From Chitinophaga terrae (ex Kim and Jung 2007) (GTDB taxonomy: Bacteria > Bacteroidota > Bacteroidia > Chitinophagales > Chitinophagaceae): 64,000 nucleotides of DNA. Each line of letters starts with the position of its first letter. The stretch's first letter is position 1. The translations under genes and the position numbers were made by a program. Under the pieces are notes generated by a model that worked only from the letters and a program-made list of their open reading frames with translations, ran no database searches and was not told the DNA's origin. Shown here one piece after another: positions 1 to 6,699 of the stretch. The stretch covers positions 62,001 through 126,000 of the forward strand of contig NZ_FNRL01000002.1 in the NCBI RefSeq assembly GCF_900107795.1, in the 5' to 3' direction.

Positions 1-570
1 CCGGAAGCTGTCGAGCTGCTCGTCATGGAAGATATTATACGCTTCTTCGCTGAACAGCACAGGCATCATGGGGTTTTCGTTGTACGACTTATTGATGATA
101 TGCAGGTAGAAGGTGCAGGTCTCGTTTGGGGCTACCTGCAGGTGAAAGGCATAATGATGCCATCTTTCCACGCCTCCATCGTCTATCATCAGGCCGGTGG
201 CCATCAGTTGCTGCATCGGCTGACCGGCTGGTTGCCGGTACCAGTACATGCAATCATGCCAACCGGTAAAGAAGCGGTACGAAAGGGCTTTACTGCTGGT
301 GTTTTTTACAACCAGTTTAAGCCAGCAGTCGTTAACCTGTCCATTATTCTTTATCCCCGGGTGAAAAATATGATTTTGATGCTGAAAATTTTCGGGAGGC
401 CACAAAGTACTTTTTTCGTCGGCAGAGACGGCAATATATGGGCGCAGGTCCATTTTGGCCGGCGCAAAATTGGCATCAGTAACAAGAGTGTCAATCGGGG
501 GGCGATCAACGTTGGCAAAGGCTTCTGCAGTGTATATGCACAACAGCAGCATTAAAATAATGCGCTTCAC
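1..570 (-). CDS. DISM-type signalling protein, N-terminal part (cut by window edge)
   Basis: The gene starts at a GTG at 570 and reads leftward off the window, so only the first 190 codons are present. An in-frame stop lies eight codons upstream of the GTG. Residues 1-20 form a signal peptide (hydrophobic ILMLLLCIY core, cleavage near AEAFA). The rest looks like the extracellular sensor domain called 7TMR-DISMED2: a WLKLVVKN strand, a GWHDCMYWY segment, and an FHLQVAPNETCTFYLHI strand. In that family this domain is followed by seven membrane helices and a kinase, cyclase or LuxR output, which would lie outside the window. It sits 21 bp after the pterin dehydratase gene and is probably the last gene of that operon. 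The family call rests on pattern recognition only. Confidence 0.55.
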   Translation of the reverse strand, partial: MKRIILMLLLCIYTAEAFANVDRPPIDTLVTDANFAPAKMDLRPYIAVSADEKSTLWPPENFQHQNHIFHPGIKNNGQVNDCWLKLVVKNTSSKALSYRFFTGWHDCMYWYRQPAGQPMQQLMATGLMIDDGGVERWHHYAFHLQVAPNETCTFYLHIINKSYNENPMMPVLFSEEAYNIFHDEQLDSFR

Positions 571-591
571 AAGCGGAATAGCTGGGTTTAG

Positions 592-822
592 TTATAACAA
601 TTCGTCAATAGCTTTAGCCATTGCTCTGTCTTGATCCGTGACTATATCTCCTGCATCGTGGGTGTTCAACGAAATTTCAACCTTATTATATACATTCTTC
701 CATGAAGGATGATGGTTTAGTTTCTCTGCCAGCATGGCCACTTTAGTCATGAACGCGAATGCTTCCTTAAAATCTTTAAACACAAATTCACGATGAAGTT
801 GTTGATTTTTTTCTTCCCACAT
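592..822 (-). CDS. 4a-hydroxytetrahydrobiopterin dehydratase (PCD/DCoH family)
   Basis: A short 76-residue member of the pterin-4a-carbinolamine dehydratase family, which dehydrates 4a-hydroxytetrahydrobiopterin to quinonoid dihydropterin after aromatic amino acid hydroxylation. The diagnostic block is present: NHHPSW at residues 36-41, then [15 protein letters not shown] with the conserved TH pair at 54-55, then an acidic DQD before the C-terminal helix. The usual length is about 100 residues, so the N-terminal helix is shortened. No phenylalanine hydroxylase is encoded in the window. It may instead act in molybdopterin or folate recycling, as proposed for other orphan PCDs. It lies in a leftward operon with trmB. 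Confidence 0.85.
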   Translation of the reverse strand: MWEEKNQQLHREFVFKDFKEAFAFMTKVAMLAEKLNHHPSWKNVYNKVEISLNTHDAGDIVTDQDRAMAKAIDELL

Positions 823-891
823 AAGATAAAATATCAGGAATTAAAGTAATTGGGGGCTTTTCTTGGAATGGTCAAAACTGTGCTGTCCTAT

Positions 892-1335
892 CTAAAAAAT
901 CAGGTTCATCCTATTCTTGATCTCCTTGGTATCCAGTAAAGATACTAATTGTACCTGCGGTACGCGTCTTAATTCTTCTAATAATTTTTTCACATCAACA
1001 GGCTGGTAATAATCGCCTTTTATCATCCACAGGAACTGTACCTGCTTGAGTTCGGGCAACAGGTATTCGGCCTGGCAATGATTATTATAAAAGTAATGGG
1101 CTACTGAATTGGTAGCTTCATGAAATTCGTATATCGGAAAATGATATGACCTGGTTTTTTTAGCAAGTGTGATCTCAATGGAGTTATTGATCCTGAAATT
1201 AGTGTGCAGGTGGCGGTTGATATGCCAGCACACCTGGTAATCGCTGGCTGTGGAGGCAATGCCAAGCAGGTGAGTGCTTTCAAAGAAATCTTCTACCAGT
1301 TGATCATTGTCCAGTTTTAGTTTTAGTACGCTCAT
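892..1335 (-). CDS. IPExxxVDY family protein
   Basis: A 147-residue soluble protein of the Bacteroidota-restricted IPExxxVDY family, whose function is unknown. The signature is recognisable but divergent, as LPELKQVQF at residues 93-101, followed by LWMIKGD. The family is named for this motif, and members are often found near tRNA or central-metabolism genes. The start is the ATG at 1335, 24 bp downstream of the alkyltransferase-like gene, so the two are probably co-transcribed. No signal peptide or membrane segment is seen. Confidence 0.75.
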   Translation of the reverse strand: MSVLKLKLDNDQLVEDFFESTHLLGIASTASDYQVCWHINRHLHTNFRINNSIEITLAKKTRSYHFPIYEFHEATNSVAHYFYNNHCQAEYLLPELKQVQFLWMIKGDYYQPVDVKKLLEELRRVPQVQLVSLLDTKEIKNRMNLIF

Positions 1336-1359
1336 ATGATTTACTGGGTCTAGGTTGAC

Positions 1360-1782
1360 TTATTGTTTTGTGACTCTTTTTTTGGGGCCTGGTGTTGCAG
1401 GGTTCCAGAAAACCGACTGAAAATTAATTATTTTATTATTCTTTACCTCAATTCCTTCCTGTTCCAGCAATTCCTGCATGAGGGTAGGAGTGGCAAAATG
1501 AGCGGCTCCGCTTAGTTCGCCTTTGCTGTTAACCACCCTGTGGGCGGGCACGGCTGGTTTGGCGCCGCCTGCCGCCGCCATGGCCCAGCCAACCATGCGG
1601 CCTGTTATTTTCAGGCCGGAAGCTTCCGCGATGGCGCCATAGGAAGTGACGCGCCCCCGCGGAACCTGCCGGGCGATCTTGTATACCGTTAAAAAGAAGG
1701 AAGCCGGTTTATCGGCTTTCTCCGCTGTTTTCTTCCCGTTGTTTAAGGAGGGCAGATCTTTTTGGTTCAGGTACTTTTTCAT
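1360..1782 (-). CDS. Alkyltransferase-like protein (MGMT family without active-site Cys)
   Basis: A 140-residue protein related to the DNA-binding domain of O6-alkylguanine-DNA alkyltransferase. The family helix-turn-helix is visible (PRGRVTSYGAIAEASG, then GRMVGWAMAA). In true transferases the next motif is PCHRV; here it reads PAHRVV at residues 79-84, so the alkyl-accepting cysteine is replaced by alanine. Such ATL proteins bind alkylated guanine and flag it for nucleotide excision repair instead of removing the alkyl group. I chose the ATG at 1782. A longer open frame upstream is the shadow of the overlapping DUF5522 gene. The gene overlaps that neighbour by 74 bp. Confidence 0.82.
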   Translation of the reverse strand: MKKYLNQKDLPSLNNGKKTAEKADKPASFFLTVYKIARQVPRGRVTSYGAIAEASGLKITGRMVGWAMAAAGGAKPAVPAHRVVNSKGELSGAAHFATPTLMQELLEQEGIEVKNNKIINFQSVFWNPATPGPKKRVTKQ

Positions 1783-1912
1783 AATTATACGGGCAGTGTT
1801 TGCAGCCGTTGCCACAGCAATAACCTCTCTCCAGGTGAAACTTCTCAGTAAAAACCATGTAGCCTTGCTCGTTATAATAAAAATCAATATGCTCCACTAA
1901 GGGCTTCTTCAT
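1709..1912 (-). CDS. DUF5522 domain-containing protein
   Basis: A 67-residue protein with a cysteine cluster, GYCCGNGCKHCPY, at residues 30-42 (Cys 32, 33, 37 and 40), preceded by FYYNEQGYMVFTEKFHLERG. This is the DUF5522 pattern, and the cysteines probably bind a metal ion or an iron-sulphur cluster. The ATG at 1912 is preferred over an upstream ATG at 2011 because the conserved part begins just after it and the upstream stretch overlaps trmB. The gene overlaps the end of trmB by 29 bp and the start of the ATL gene by 74 bp, which suggests translational coupling. Its function is unknown. Confidence 0.7.
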   Translation of the reverse strand: MKKPLVEHIDFYYNEQGYMVFTEKFHLERGYCCGNGCKHCPYNYEKVPEPKRSALLKQREENSGESR

Positions 1913-2591
1913 CGGAAGGCAGTTTAATGCTTCTCCAATCGAGCGGCGCAGCTGGTAACTGGAATTGAAGGTAACGAATGGTCCGCCCGTCTTCCAGGTG
2001 CATTCCTTCATAATAGGTCTGTATCCTTAAAACCGGGGGGATCTCGGGTAGCGCATACACGTTATCTATATCCGTCAACGTTTTGCAGCCGGTTGCAGCT
2101 ATCACCGCTTTGGTGAAAGTATAGAGCTCCAGGCTGTCCGTTTTCAGGTTGATGGTAGCGCCGGGCGCCAGCAGCGGCTGGTATAACTGGAGGAATTTCG
2201 GATGGGTCAGTCTTTTTTTAGCTTTCGACTGACGCAGGAACGGATCGGGAAAAGTGATCCATATATCTTTTATTTCTCCTTCCGCGAAATAATTATTCAG
2301 TTTATCGATCTGTGTACGGAGGAAGGCGGCATTTGGCAGCGGCTCTTCCATGGCGGTTTTAGCGCCTCTCCAGATACGGTTTCCTTTCAGGTCTACGCCA
2401 ATGAAGTTCTGGTCAGGATACATCCTGGCCAGCCCCAGCGTATAATCTCCTTTCCCGCAGGCCAGTTCCAGGGTAACAGAATGGTCGTTTTTAAAGAATT
2501 CATTCCACTTTCCTGGCATTCCTTCCGGGTATATCAATACATTCGGGAAGGTCTCAATTTCTGCGAAGCGTTGTAATTTTTTTTGTCCCAT
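1884..2591 (-). CDS. trmB: tRNA (guanine-N7-)-methyltransferase
   Basis: A 235-residue SAM-dependent enzyme that makes m7G46 in the tRNA variable loop. The SAM-binding motif LELACGKGDY is at residues 41-50. The family signature DIWITFPDPF is at 109-118 and is followed by a lysine-rich KAKKRLTHPKFL stretch. Length fits the family. On the minus strand a perfect -7 box, TATTTTTG (2597-2604), ends only 5 bases before the ATG, so the message may be nearly leaderless; no clear -33 TTG accompanies it. It is the first gene of the leftward operon. Confidence 0.93.
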   Translation of the reverse strand: MGQKKLQRFAEIETFPNVLIYPEGMPGKWNEFFKNDHSVTLELACGKGDYTLGLARMYPDQNFIGVDLKGNRIWRGAKTAMEEPLPNAAFLRTQIDKLNNYFAEGEIKDIWITFPDPFLRQSKAKKRLTHPKFLQLYQPLLAPGATINLKTDSLELYTFTKAVIAATGCKTLTDIDNVYALPEIPPVLRIQTYYEGMHLEDGRTIRYLQFQLPAAPLDWRSIKLPSDEEALSGAY

Positions 2592-2651
2592 TGGGGCAAA
2601 AATAGTTTGATTTTTTGAATGGTTTCCGGGTAGAATGAAGGATAGGCCTAA

Positions 2652-2692
2652 AATAAAAAGAGCCCAAAGGCATGAAAGCCTATGAGCGCTTT
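2652..2692 (-). terminator. Terminator downstream of the tRNA-like RNA
   Basis: Read leftward, an imperfect hairpin forms between AAAGCGCTCATAGGC and GCCTTTGGGCTCTTT around a TTTCAT loop, with about two mismatches. It runs straight into TTATTTT. This is a plausible intrinsic terminator for the tRNA-like gene. Confidence 0.6.
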
Positions 2693-2703
2693 AAACCAAT
2701 TTG

Positions 2704-2846
2704 CTGTAGGAGGAGGAGTCGAACCTCCACGGGGCAGTTAGCTATAGCACAAGTAAGATTAGTGGTCAACCCAATTATACTACGTTTATCCTGTGATCCC
2801 CACCCCCGAGACAAGAGGGCATGTCTGCCAATTTCATCATCCCACA
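2704..2846 (-). tRNA. Non-canonical class II tRNA-like RNA, GTC anticodon position, 74-nt variable region
   Basis: Every tRNA arm can be drawn. The 7-bp acceptor stem pairs 2840-2846 with 2705-2711 (one G-U). The D-arm ATGAAATTGGCAGACAT (2821-2837) is leucine-like. The anticodon stem CCCTC/GGGGG (2815-2819/2803-2807) encloses the loop TTGTCTC. The T-arm GGAGG-TTCGACT-CCTCC (2712-2728) has a consensus loop. The discriminator base is G, and CCA is not encoded. Two things are abnormal. The anticodon position reads GTC (Asp) in a Leu-type body with U37 instead of a purine. The variable region is 74 nt (2729-2802), closed by GGGG/CCCC, where class II tRNAs have about 10-20 nt. A promoter and terminator frame the gene, so a dead relic is unlikely. 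Whether it is charged or used in translation is unknown. Confidence 0.6.
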
Positions 2847-2906
2847 ATTTTTATTATCATTACCTCGCTATTGCTTTTCGTTAGCTTTTTTGCAATGATT
2901 ATGATG

Positions 2907-2937
2907 CAAATCTAAAGAGCGGGGGTCTTTCTTGCAA
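2907..2937 (-). promoter_or_regulatory. Promoter of the tRNA-like RNA
   Basis: On the minus strand TTG (2937-2935), a 20-base spacer and TAGATTTG (2914-2907) match the Bacteroidota TTG-N19/20-TAnnTTTG promoter exactly. Transcription would begin near 2903, about 57 nt before the folded RNA. Confidence 0.7.
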
Positions 2938-2954
2938 ATTTTTTAAGAAGAATT

Positions 2955-2984
2955 TTGGAATTTTCGATATTTTTTAAATATTTG
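2955..2984 (+). promoter_or_regulatory. Promoter of the Lrp/AsnC gene
   Basis: TTG (2955-2957), a 19-base spacer and AATATTTG (2977-2984) match the Bacteroidota promoter with one mismatch in the -7 box. The expected start is near 2988. Its -33 element lies 17 bp from that of the divergent tRNA-like gene. Confidence 0.55.
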
Positions 2985-3021
2985 CATGTAAGTTTAAAAC
3001 AATCAAAAACAAATTGTAAAA

Positions 3022-3489
3022 ATGAGCCACAATTTGAATATTGACAAACTCGACCTACAGATAATCAGTGAGATGATGTCGAATGCTGAGATATCCTACG
3101 CTGATCTAGGGAAGAAATTATTCGTTTCCGGGGGTACTATCCACGTAAGAATGAAGAAACTGCAAGAACTGGGTGTAGTTAAAGGTACTAAATTACATGT
3201 AGATTTAAAAATGATTGGCTATGATGTAATTGCATTTATAGGTATTTACCTGGAAAAAAGTTCAATGTATGATACTGTGGCCAAAGAATTAAGGAAGATA
3301 CCTGAAATGGTGCGTCTTAACTATACTACCGGAAGCTATAGCATGTTTGCAGAGATCATCTGTAAAGACATTACCCAGCTTCGCCGTATCCTGCACGACG
3401 AATTGCAGAAGATCAAAGGAATTGAAAGAACTGAAACCCTGATATCCCTGGAAGAAAGTTTCTACCGGACAATCAACGTGGTAGAGTAA
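3022..3489 (+). CDS. Lrp/AsnC family transcriptional regulator
   Basis: A 155-residue feast/famine regulator. Residues 7-60 carry the helix-turn-helix (DKLDLQIISEMMSNAEISYADLG, then SGGTIHVRMKKLQELGVV). The rest is the alpha-beta RAM effector domain (YDVIAFIGIYL, a GSYSMFAEIICKD strand, ERTETLISLEE), which in this family binds amino acids and drives oligomerisation. The gene is single and divergent from the tRNA-like RNA, with facing promoters. Lrp proteins often repress their own promoter, so the divergent RNA gene is a natural second target; this is inference. Confidence 0.9.
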   Translation: MSHNLNIDKLDLQIISEMMSNAEISYADLGKKLFVSGGTIHVRMKKLQELGVVKGTKLHVDLKMIGYDVIAFIGIYLEKSSMYDTVAKELRKIPEMVRLNYTTGSYSMFAEIICKDITQLRRILHDELQKIKGIERTETLISLEESFYRTINVVE

Positions 3490-3686
3490 CCGGTTACAGA
3501 TCAGCCACGCACCTGTACTGCTGCAAAGTTTTTACCAATCAGCTTAAACGTATCTGGTCAATTGCTCCCGGAAGCCGGCAGGCGGAAGGGAAAGGAGCTA
3601 TTATTCCTGTCTGGCCGTCGCCGGCCCGGCAGGTTCAGAACGCTATTCCTTAATCCGGGTTGTGAAACCCAGGCGCTGCCTGCAGG

Positions 3687-4394
3687 CTAGATCGTCTGGG
3701 TTGTAAAACGCTTGATGAAGTAAGTCAGCAATGGCACATTTACTTTTTCCAGGGGGTGCGCTGTATCCGGTAATACAGTAAACTGGGCCAGGGGGAGGGC
3801 GTTATAGACTTCTATGGATTCCTGGAAAGAGACCATTCCATCCCGGTCGCCCATCATCACCATACAAGGTGAAACTATCTGGCTGTAATCTGCCAGCTTA
3901 AGCAACGACTGATGCCCTAATTCCGCTATCAGGCCTGCTGTGCGGGTAACTACTTCTTTCCAGTCGTTGGCCGGGTGCCTTTCTTTCAGGGCCTTGGCAA
4001 AGGCAGGTACCTTTTCCAGTATCATTTCGGGGTTGAGCTGTTTCACTTCCTTGCCGGCAGTGGCCTCGTTCCAATTGAATTTAGTGGCCAGGGTCATCAC
4101 TTTCCCGATTTTCTCGGGGTAGTGACGGGCCAGGTACATACCTACATAGCCGCCCATGCTGTAGCCGAAAATGTGGATATAATCGATGTTCCTGGCTTCC
4201 AGGTAGGATAGCACCTCGCCGGCGAACACCTGGATGCTGAAACCCTGCTCGGATACGGGTACATCTCCGTGCCCGCTGAAAGTAATAATGTGAATATCGT
4301 AATGCTCCGATAACTGTTCGGCAAGCGATTGAAACTGGCTGCCGGCGCCAAGCGCACCATGGAGGAAGAGTAAAGGGAGTTTGTTTGTCTGCAT
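3687..4394 (-). CDS. Alpha/beta hydrolase
   Basis: A 235-residue cytoplasmic alpha/beta-hydrolase-fold protein. It has the oxyanion region LFLHGALG (residues 9-16), the nucleophile elbow GYSMGG with Ser79, an acid in GDRDGMV and the histidine in DTAHPLEK, so the triad is complete. No lid domain or substrate-specific motif stands out, and its substrate cannot be named. The gene is monocistronic and convergent with the Lrp gene. The 197 bp between them are GC-rich; they hold a wobble-paired 11-bp hairpin (about 3617-3645) with no T-run. Confidence 0.85.
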   Translation of the reverse strand: MQTNKLPLLFLHGALGAGSQFQSLAEQLSEHYDIHIITFSGHGDVPVSEQGFSIQVFAGEVLSYLEARNIDYIHIFGYSMGGYVGMYLARHYPEKIGKVMTLATKFNWNEATAGKEVKQLNPEMILEKVPAFAKALKERHPANDWKEVVTRTAGLIAELGHQSLLKLADYSQIVSPCMVMMGDRDGMVSFQESIEVYNALPLAQFTVLPDTAHPLEKVNVPLLTYFIKRFTTQTI

Positions 4395-4482
4395 TTTCTA
4401 AAACTAGGAATTTTATAGGAGCTGTGAAAAGAACCCGGCCAAAATTTATGAAATCTTTATCCTTAGGGCTTCCCAGATGTCG

Positions 4483-4512
4483 TTGGGGGAACAACTTTTT
4501 TTATTATGTTTG
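4483..4512 (+). promoter_or_regulatory. Promoter of the DUF4290-murA operon
   Basis: TTG (4483-4485), 19 bases and TATGTTTG (4505-4512) match the Bacteroidota promoter exactly. The predicted start is near 4516, giving a leader of about 68 nt before the ATG at 4584. Confidence 0.75.
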
Positions 4513-4583
4513 CATAGATGTTGCCGATACATTTTCTTCACTTTAAGATGTCCCATCATCAAATCATTTTTTAAAATTTAATA

Positions 4584-5279
4584 ATGGAATATAACACCAC
4601 CCGTAACCAATTGATAATGAAGGAGTATGGCAGGAATATCCAGAAAATGGTGGAATACCTGGTAACCATAGAAGACGAAGAAGAACGCCAGCGTAATGCA
4701 ATGGCTGTGATAGAACTTATGGGTACGCTGAATCCGCATCTCCGCAATGTGGAAGATTTCAGACATAAATTGTGGGATCATATTTTCAATATTTCGAACT
4801 TTAAACTCGATGTAGAATCGCCATATCCGAAACCTACTATTGAAAAATTAAGAGCGAAACCAGACCCGCTTAACTACCCTAAAAAATACCCCAGGAACAG
4901 GCATTTTGGCAAAAACCTGGAACTGATCATAGACAAAGCCGTACACGAAGACAGTCCTGAAAAGAAAGAAGGCTTTGTTCAGACTATCGCTAACTACATG
5001 AAACTCGCTTATACCAACTGGCATAAAGAGAGTGTACACGACGACGCCATCCGGGCAGAGCTGCTGGCCATTTCCGACGGACAGTTGGATTTTCAGCCAG
5101 GCAACGCTTCCGCTCCTGCTTCTGCTAATTTCAGCGGAAATGCCAATGCCTCAGCAGGCGGAGAACAATTCCGTTCCGGCAAACGCAAAAACTTCCAGCA
5201 AAATAAGTTCAAAGGCGGCAGCAATAACAAGAGCAATAACAATAAGCACAACAATAAATACAAAAACAGGAACAAGTGA
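4584..5279 (+). CDS. DUF4290 domain-containing protein
   Basis: A 231-residue protein of a Bacteroidota family of unknown function that typically lies immediately before murA, as here. Residues 1-170 are the conserved helical domain (start MEYNTTRNQLIMKEYG, with LNPHLRNVEDFRHKLWDHIF in the middle). The last 60 or so residues are a low-complexity tail rich in Ala/Ser, then Asn and Lys (repeated NNK and NKHN units), likely disordered and perhaps RNA-binding. The stop codon overlaps the GTG start of murA (GTGA), so the two are translationally coupled. Confidence 0.85.
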   Translation: MEYNTTRNQLIMKEYGRNIQKMVEYLVTIEDEEERQRNAMAVIELMGTLNPHLRNVEDFRHKLWDHIFNISNFKLDVESPYPKPTIEKLRAKPDPLNYPKKYPRNRHFGKNLELIIDKAVHEDSPEKKEGFVQTIANYMKLAYTNWHKESVHDDAIRAELLAISDGQLDFQPGNASAPASANFSGNANASAGGEQFRSGKRKNFQQNKFKGGSNNKSNNNKHNNKYKNRNK

Positions 5280-6586
5280 GTAGCGCTTTTGAAGTAAGAG
5301 GCGGCAACCGCTTAAAGGGAGAAATTATACCCCAGGGTGCCAAAAACGAAGCTTTACAAATCATCAGTGCCGTGATGCTAACCCCCGAAAAGGTAACCAT
5401 CACTAATATTCCGGACATTGTAGATGTAAATCTGCTAATAGAGCTGTTAGGCGATGCAGGAGTAAAAATTAACCGTATCAGCAGAGATACCTGTGAATTC
5501 CAGGCAGACAGTATCGATCTGAAATACATGGAAACCCCTGAGTTTAAAAAGAAGTCAGGTAAATTAAGAGGCGCTGTGATGATTGCAGGACCCCTCTTAG
5601 CCAGGTTCGGAAAAGCCTTCGTTCCCAAACCCGGAGGTGATAAGATCGGTCGCCGGAGATTAGACACGCATATTATAGGATTCGAAAAATTAGGTGCGCA
5701 ATTCGTTTACGATGCCGACGACAACTATTTCAGGTTGGAAGCCGGCAATGGACTGAAAGGCACTTATATGCTGCTGGATGAACCCAGCGTTACCGGTACC
5801 GCTAATATAGTAATGGCGGCGGTAATGGCCGAAGGGTTCACCACCATCTATAACGCAGCCTGCGAACCATACCTGCAGCAGCTTTGCAAAATGCTGAACA
5901 GGATGGGAGCAAAGATCAGCGGTATCGGCTCTAACATGCTGACCATCGAAGGAGTAAAATACCTGGGCGGTTGCGAACACCGCATGCTGCCGGATATGAT
6001 CGAAATCGGTTCCTTCATCGGGCTCGCCGCCATGACGCAGAGCGAGATCACCATCAAAGATGCAGGAGTGGAACACCTGGGTATCATCCCGGAAAAATTC
6101 CGACAGTTAGGTATACAGCTCGAGATCCGCGGTAACGATATTTATATCCCTTCCCAGGAAACATACGAGATACAAACATTCCTCGACGGATCTATATTAA
6201 CCATCTACGATAATCCATGGCCAGGTTTCACTCCCGACCTGCTGAGCATCGTACTGGTAGTAGCTACCCAGGCCAGGGGCAGTGTAATGATCCACCAGAA
6301 AATGTTTGAAAGCCGCTTGTTCTTTGTAGATAAGCTGATAGATATGGGAGCGCAGATCGTATTGTGCGATCCTCACAGGGCTGTGGTGATAGGCCTGGGC
6401 CGCCAGCATCCGTTGAGAGGCATTACCATGTCATCGCCTGATATCCGCGCCGGCGTATCCCTGTTAATTGCTGCCCTGAGCGCCGACGGCAAGAGCACAA
6501 TTCAGAATATTGACCAGATCGACCGCGGATACCAGTATATCGACGAAAGATTGAGAAAACTGGGCGCAGAAATAAAAAGAGTATAG
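5276..6586 (+). CDS. murA: UDP-N-acetylglucosamine 1-carboxyvinyltransferase
   Basis: Catalyses the first committed step of peptidoglycan precursor synthesis, transferring enolpyruvate from PEP to UDP-GlcNAc. The 436 residues fit the EPSP-synthase-like fold, with the N-terminal GAKNEAL motif (21-27) and the loop PGGDKIGRRRLDTH. In enterobacterial MurA that loop reads GGCTIGARPVDLH, with the fosfomycin-alkylated Cys115. Here the equivalent is Asp122 (codon GAT at 5639-5641), a natural change known in other lineages to retain activity and prevent fosfomycin attack. The start is GTG, overlapping the upstream stop by 4 bases. It is the only murA in the window. Confidence 0.95.
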   Translation: MSSAFEVRGGNRLKGEIIPQGAKNEALQIISAVMLTPEKVTITNIPDIVDVNLLIELLGDAGVKINRISRDTCEFQADSIDLKYMETPEFKKKSGKLRGAVMIAGPLLARFGKAFVPKPGGDKIGRRRLDTHIIGFEKLGAQFVYDADDNYFRLEAGNGLKGTYMLLDEPSVTGTANIVMAAVMAEGFTTIYNAACEPYLQQLCKMLNRMGAKISGIGSNMLTIEGVKYLGGCEHRMLPDMIEIGSFIGLAAMTQSEITIKDAGVEHLGIIPEKFRQLGIQLEIRGNDIYIPSQETYEIQTFLDGSILTIYDNPWPGFTPDLLSIVLVVATQARGSVMIHQKMFESRLFFVDKLIDMGAQIVLCDPHRAVVIGLGRQHPLRGITMSSPDIRAGVSLLIAALSADGKSTIQNIDQIDRGYQYIDERLRKLGAEIKRV

Positions 6587-6620
6587 ATTTATATAGATTT
6601 ATATTGTCATACTTCCCCAG

Positions 6621-6661
6621 AACCCAAAAGCCAGCAAGCCAATTTTACTGGATTTTGGGTT
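6621..6661 (+). terminator. Hairpin after murA
   Basis: AACCCAAAAGCCAG (6621-6634) and CTGGATTTTGGGTT (6648-6661) form a 14-bp stem with one mismatch. Only a weak T-rich tail (TTGCATTT) follows. It probably ends the DUF4290-murA operon. Confidence 0.5.
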
Positions 6662-6699
6662 TTGCATTTGAAGAAACCGACTGTTTGAGTTAAATTATA

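Noticed and set aside
25..555. 176-codon plus-strand open frame at the left edge
   Set aside because: It is the antisense of a better minus-strand gene with a signal peptide and a recognisable sensor domain. Its composition is not protein-like.
2704..2846. tmRNA or a tRNA gene with a group I or II intron
   Set aside because: The RNA is only about 143 nt and includes a normal anticodon arm, which tmRNA lacks. The extra 74 nt lie in the variable region, not in the anticodon loop, and are too short for an intron of those classes.
3617..3645. Terminator between the Lrp gene and the hydrolase
   Set aside because: An 11-bp stem with two wobble pairs exists (CCTGTCTGGCC/GGCCCGGCAGG), but neither side has a T-run, so I did not list it as a terminator.
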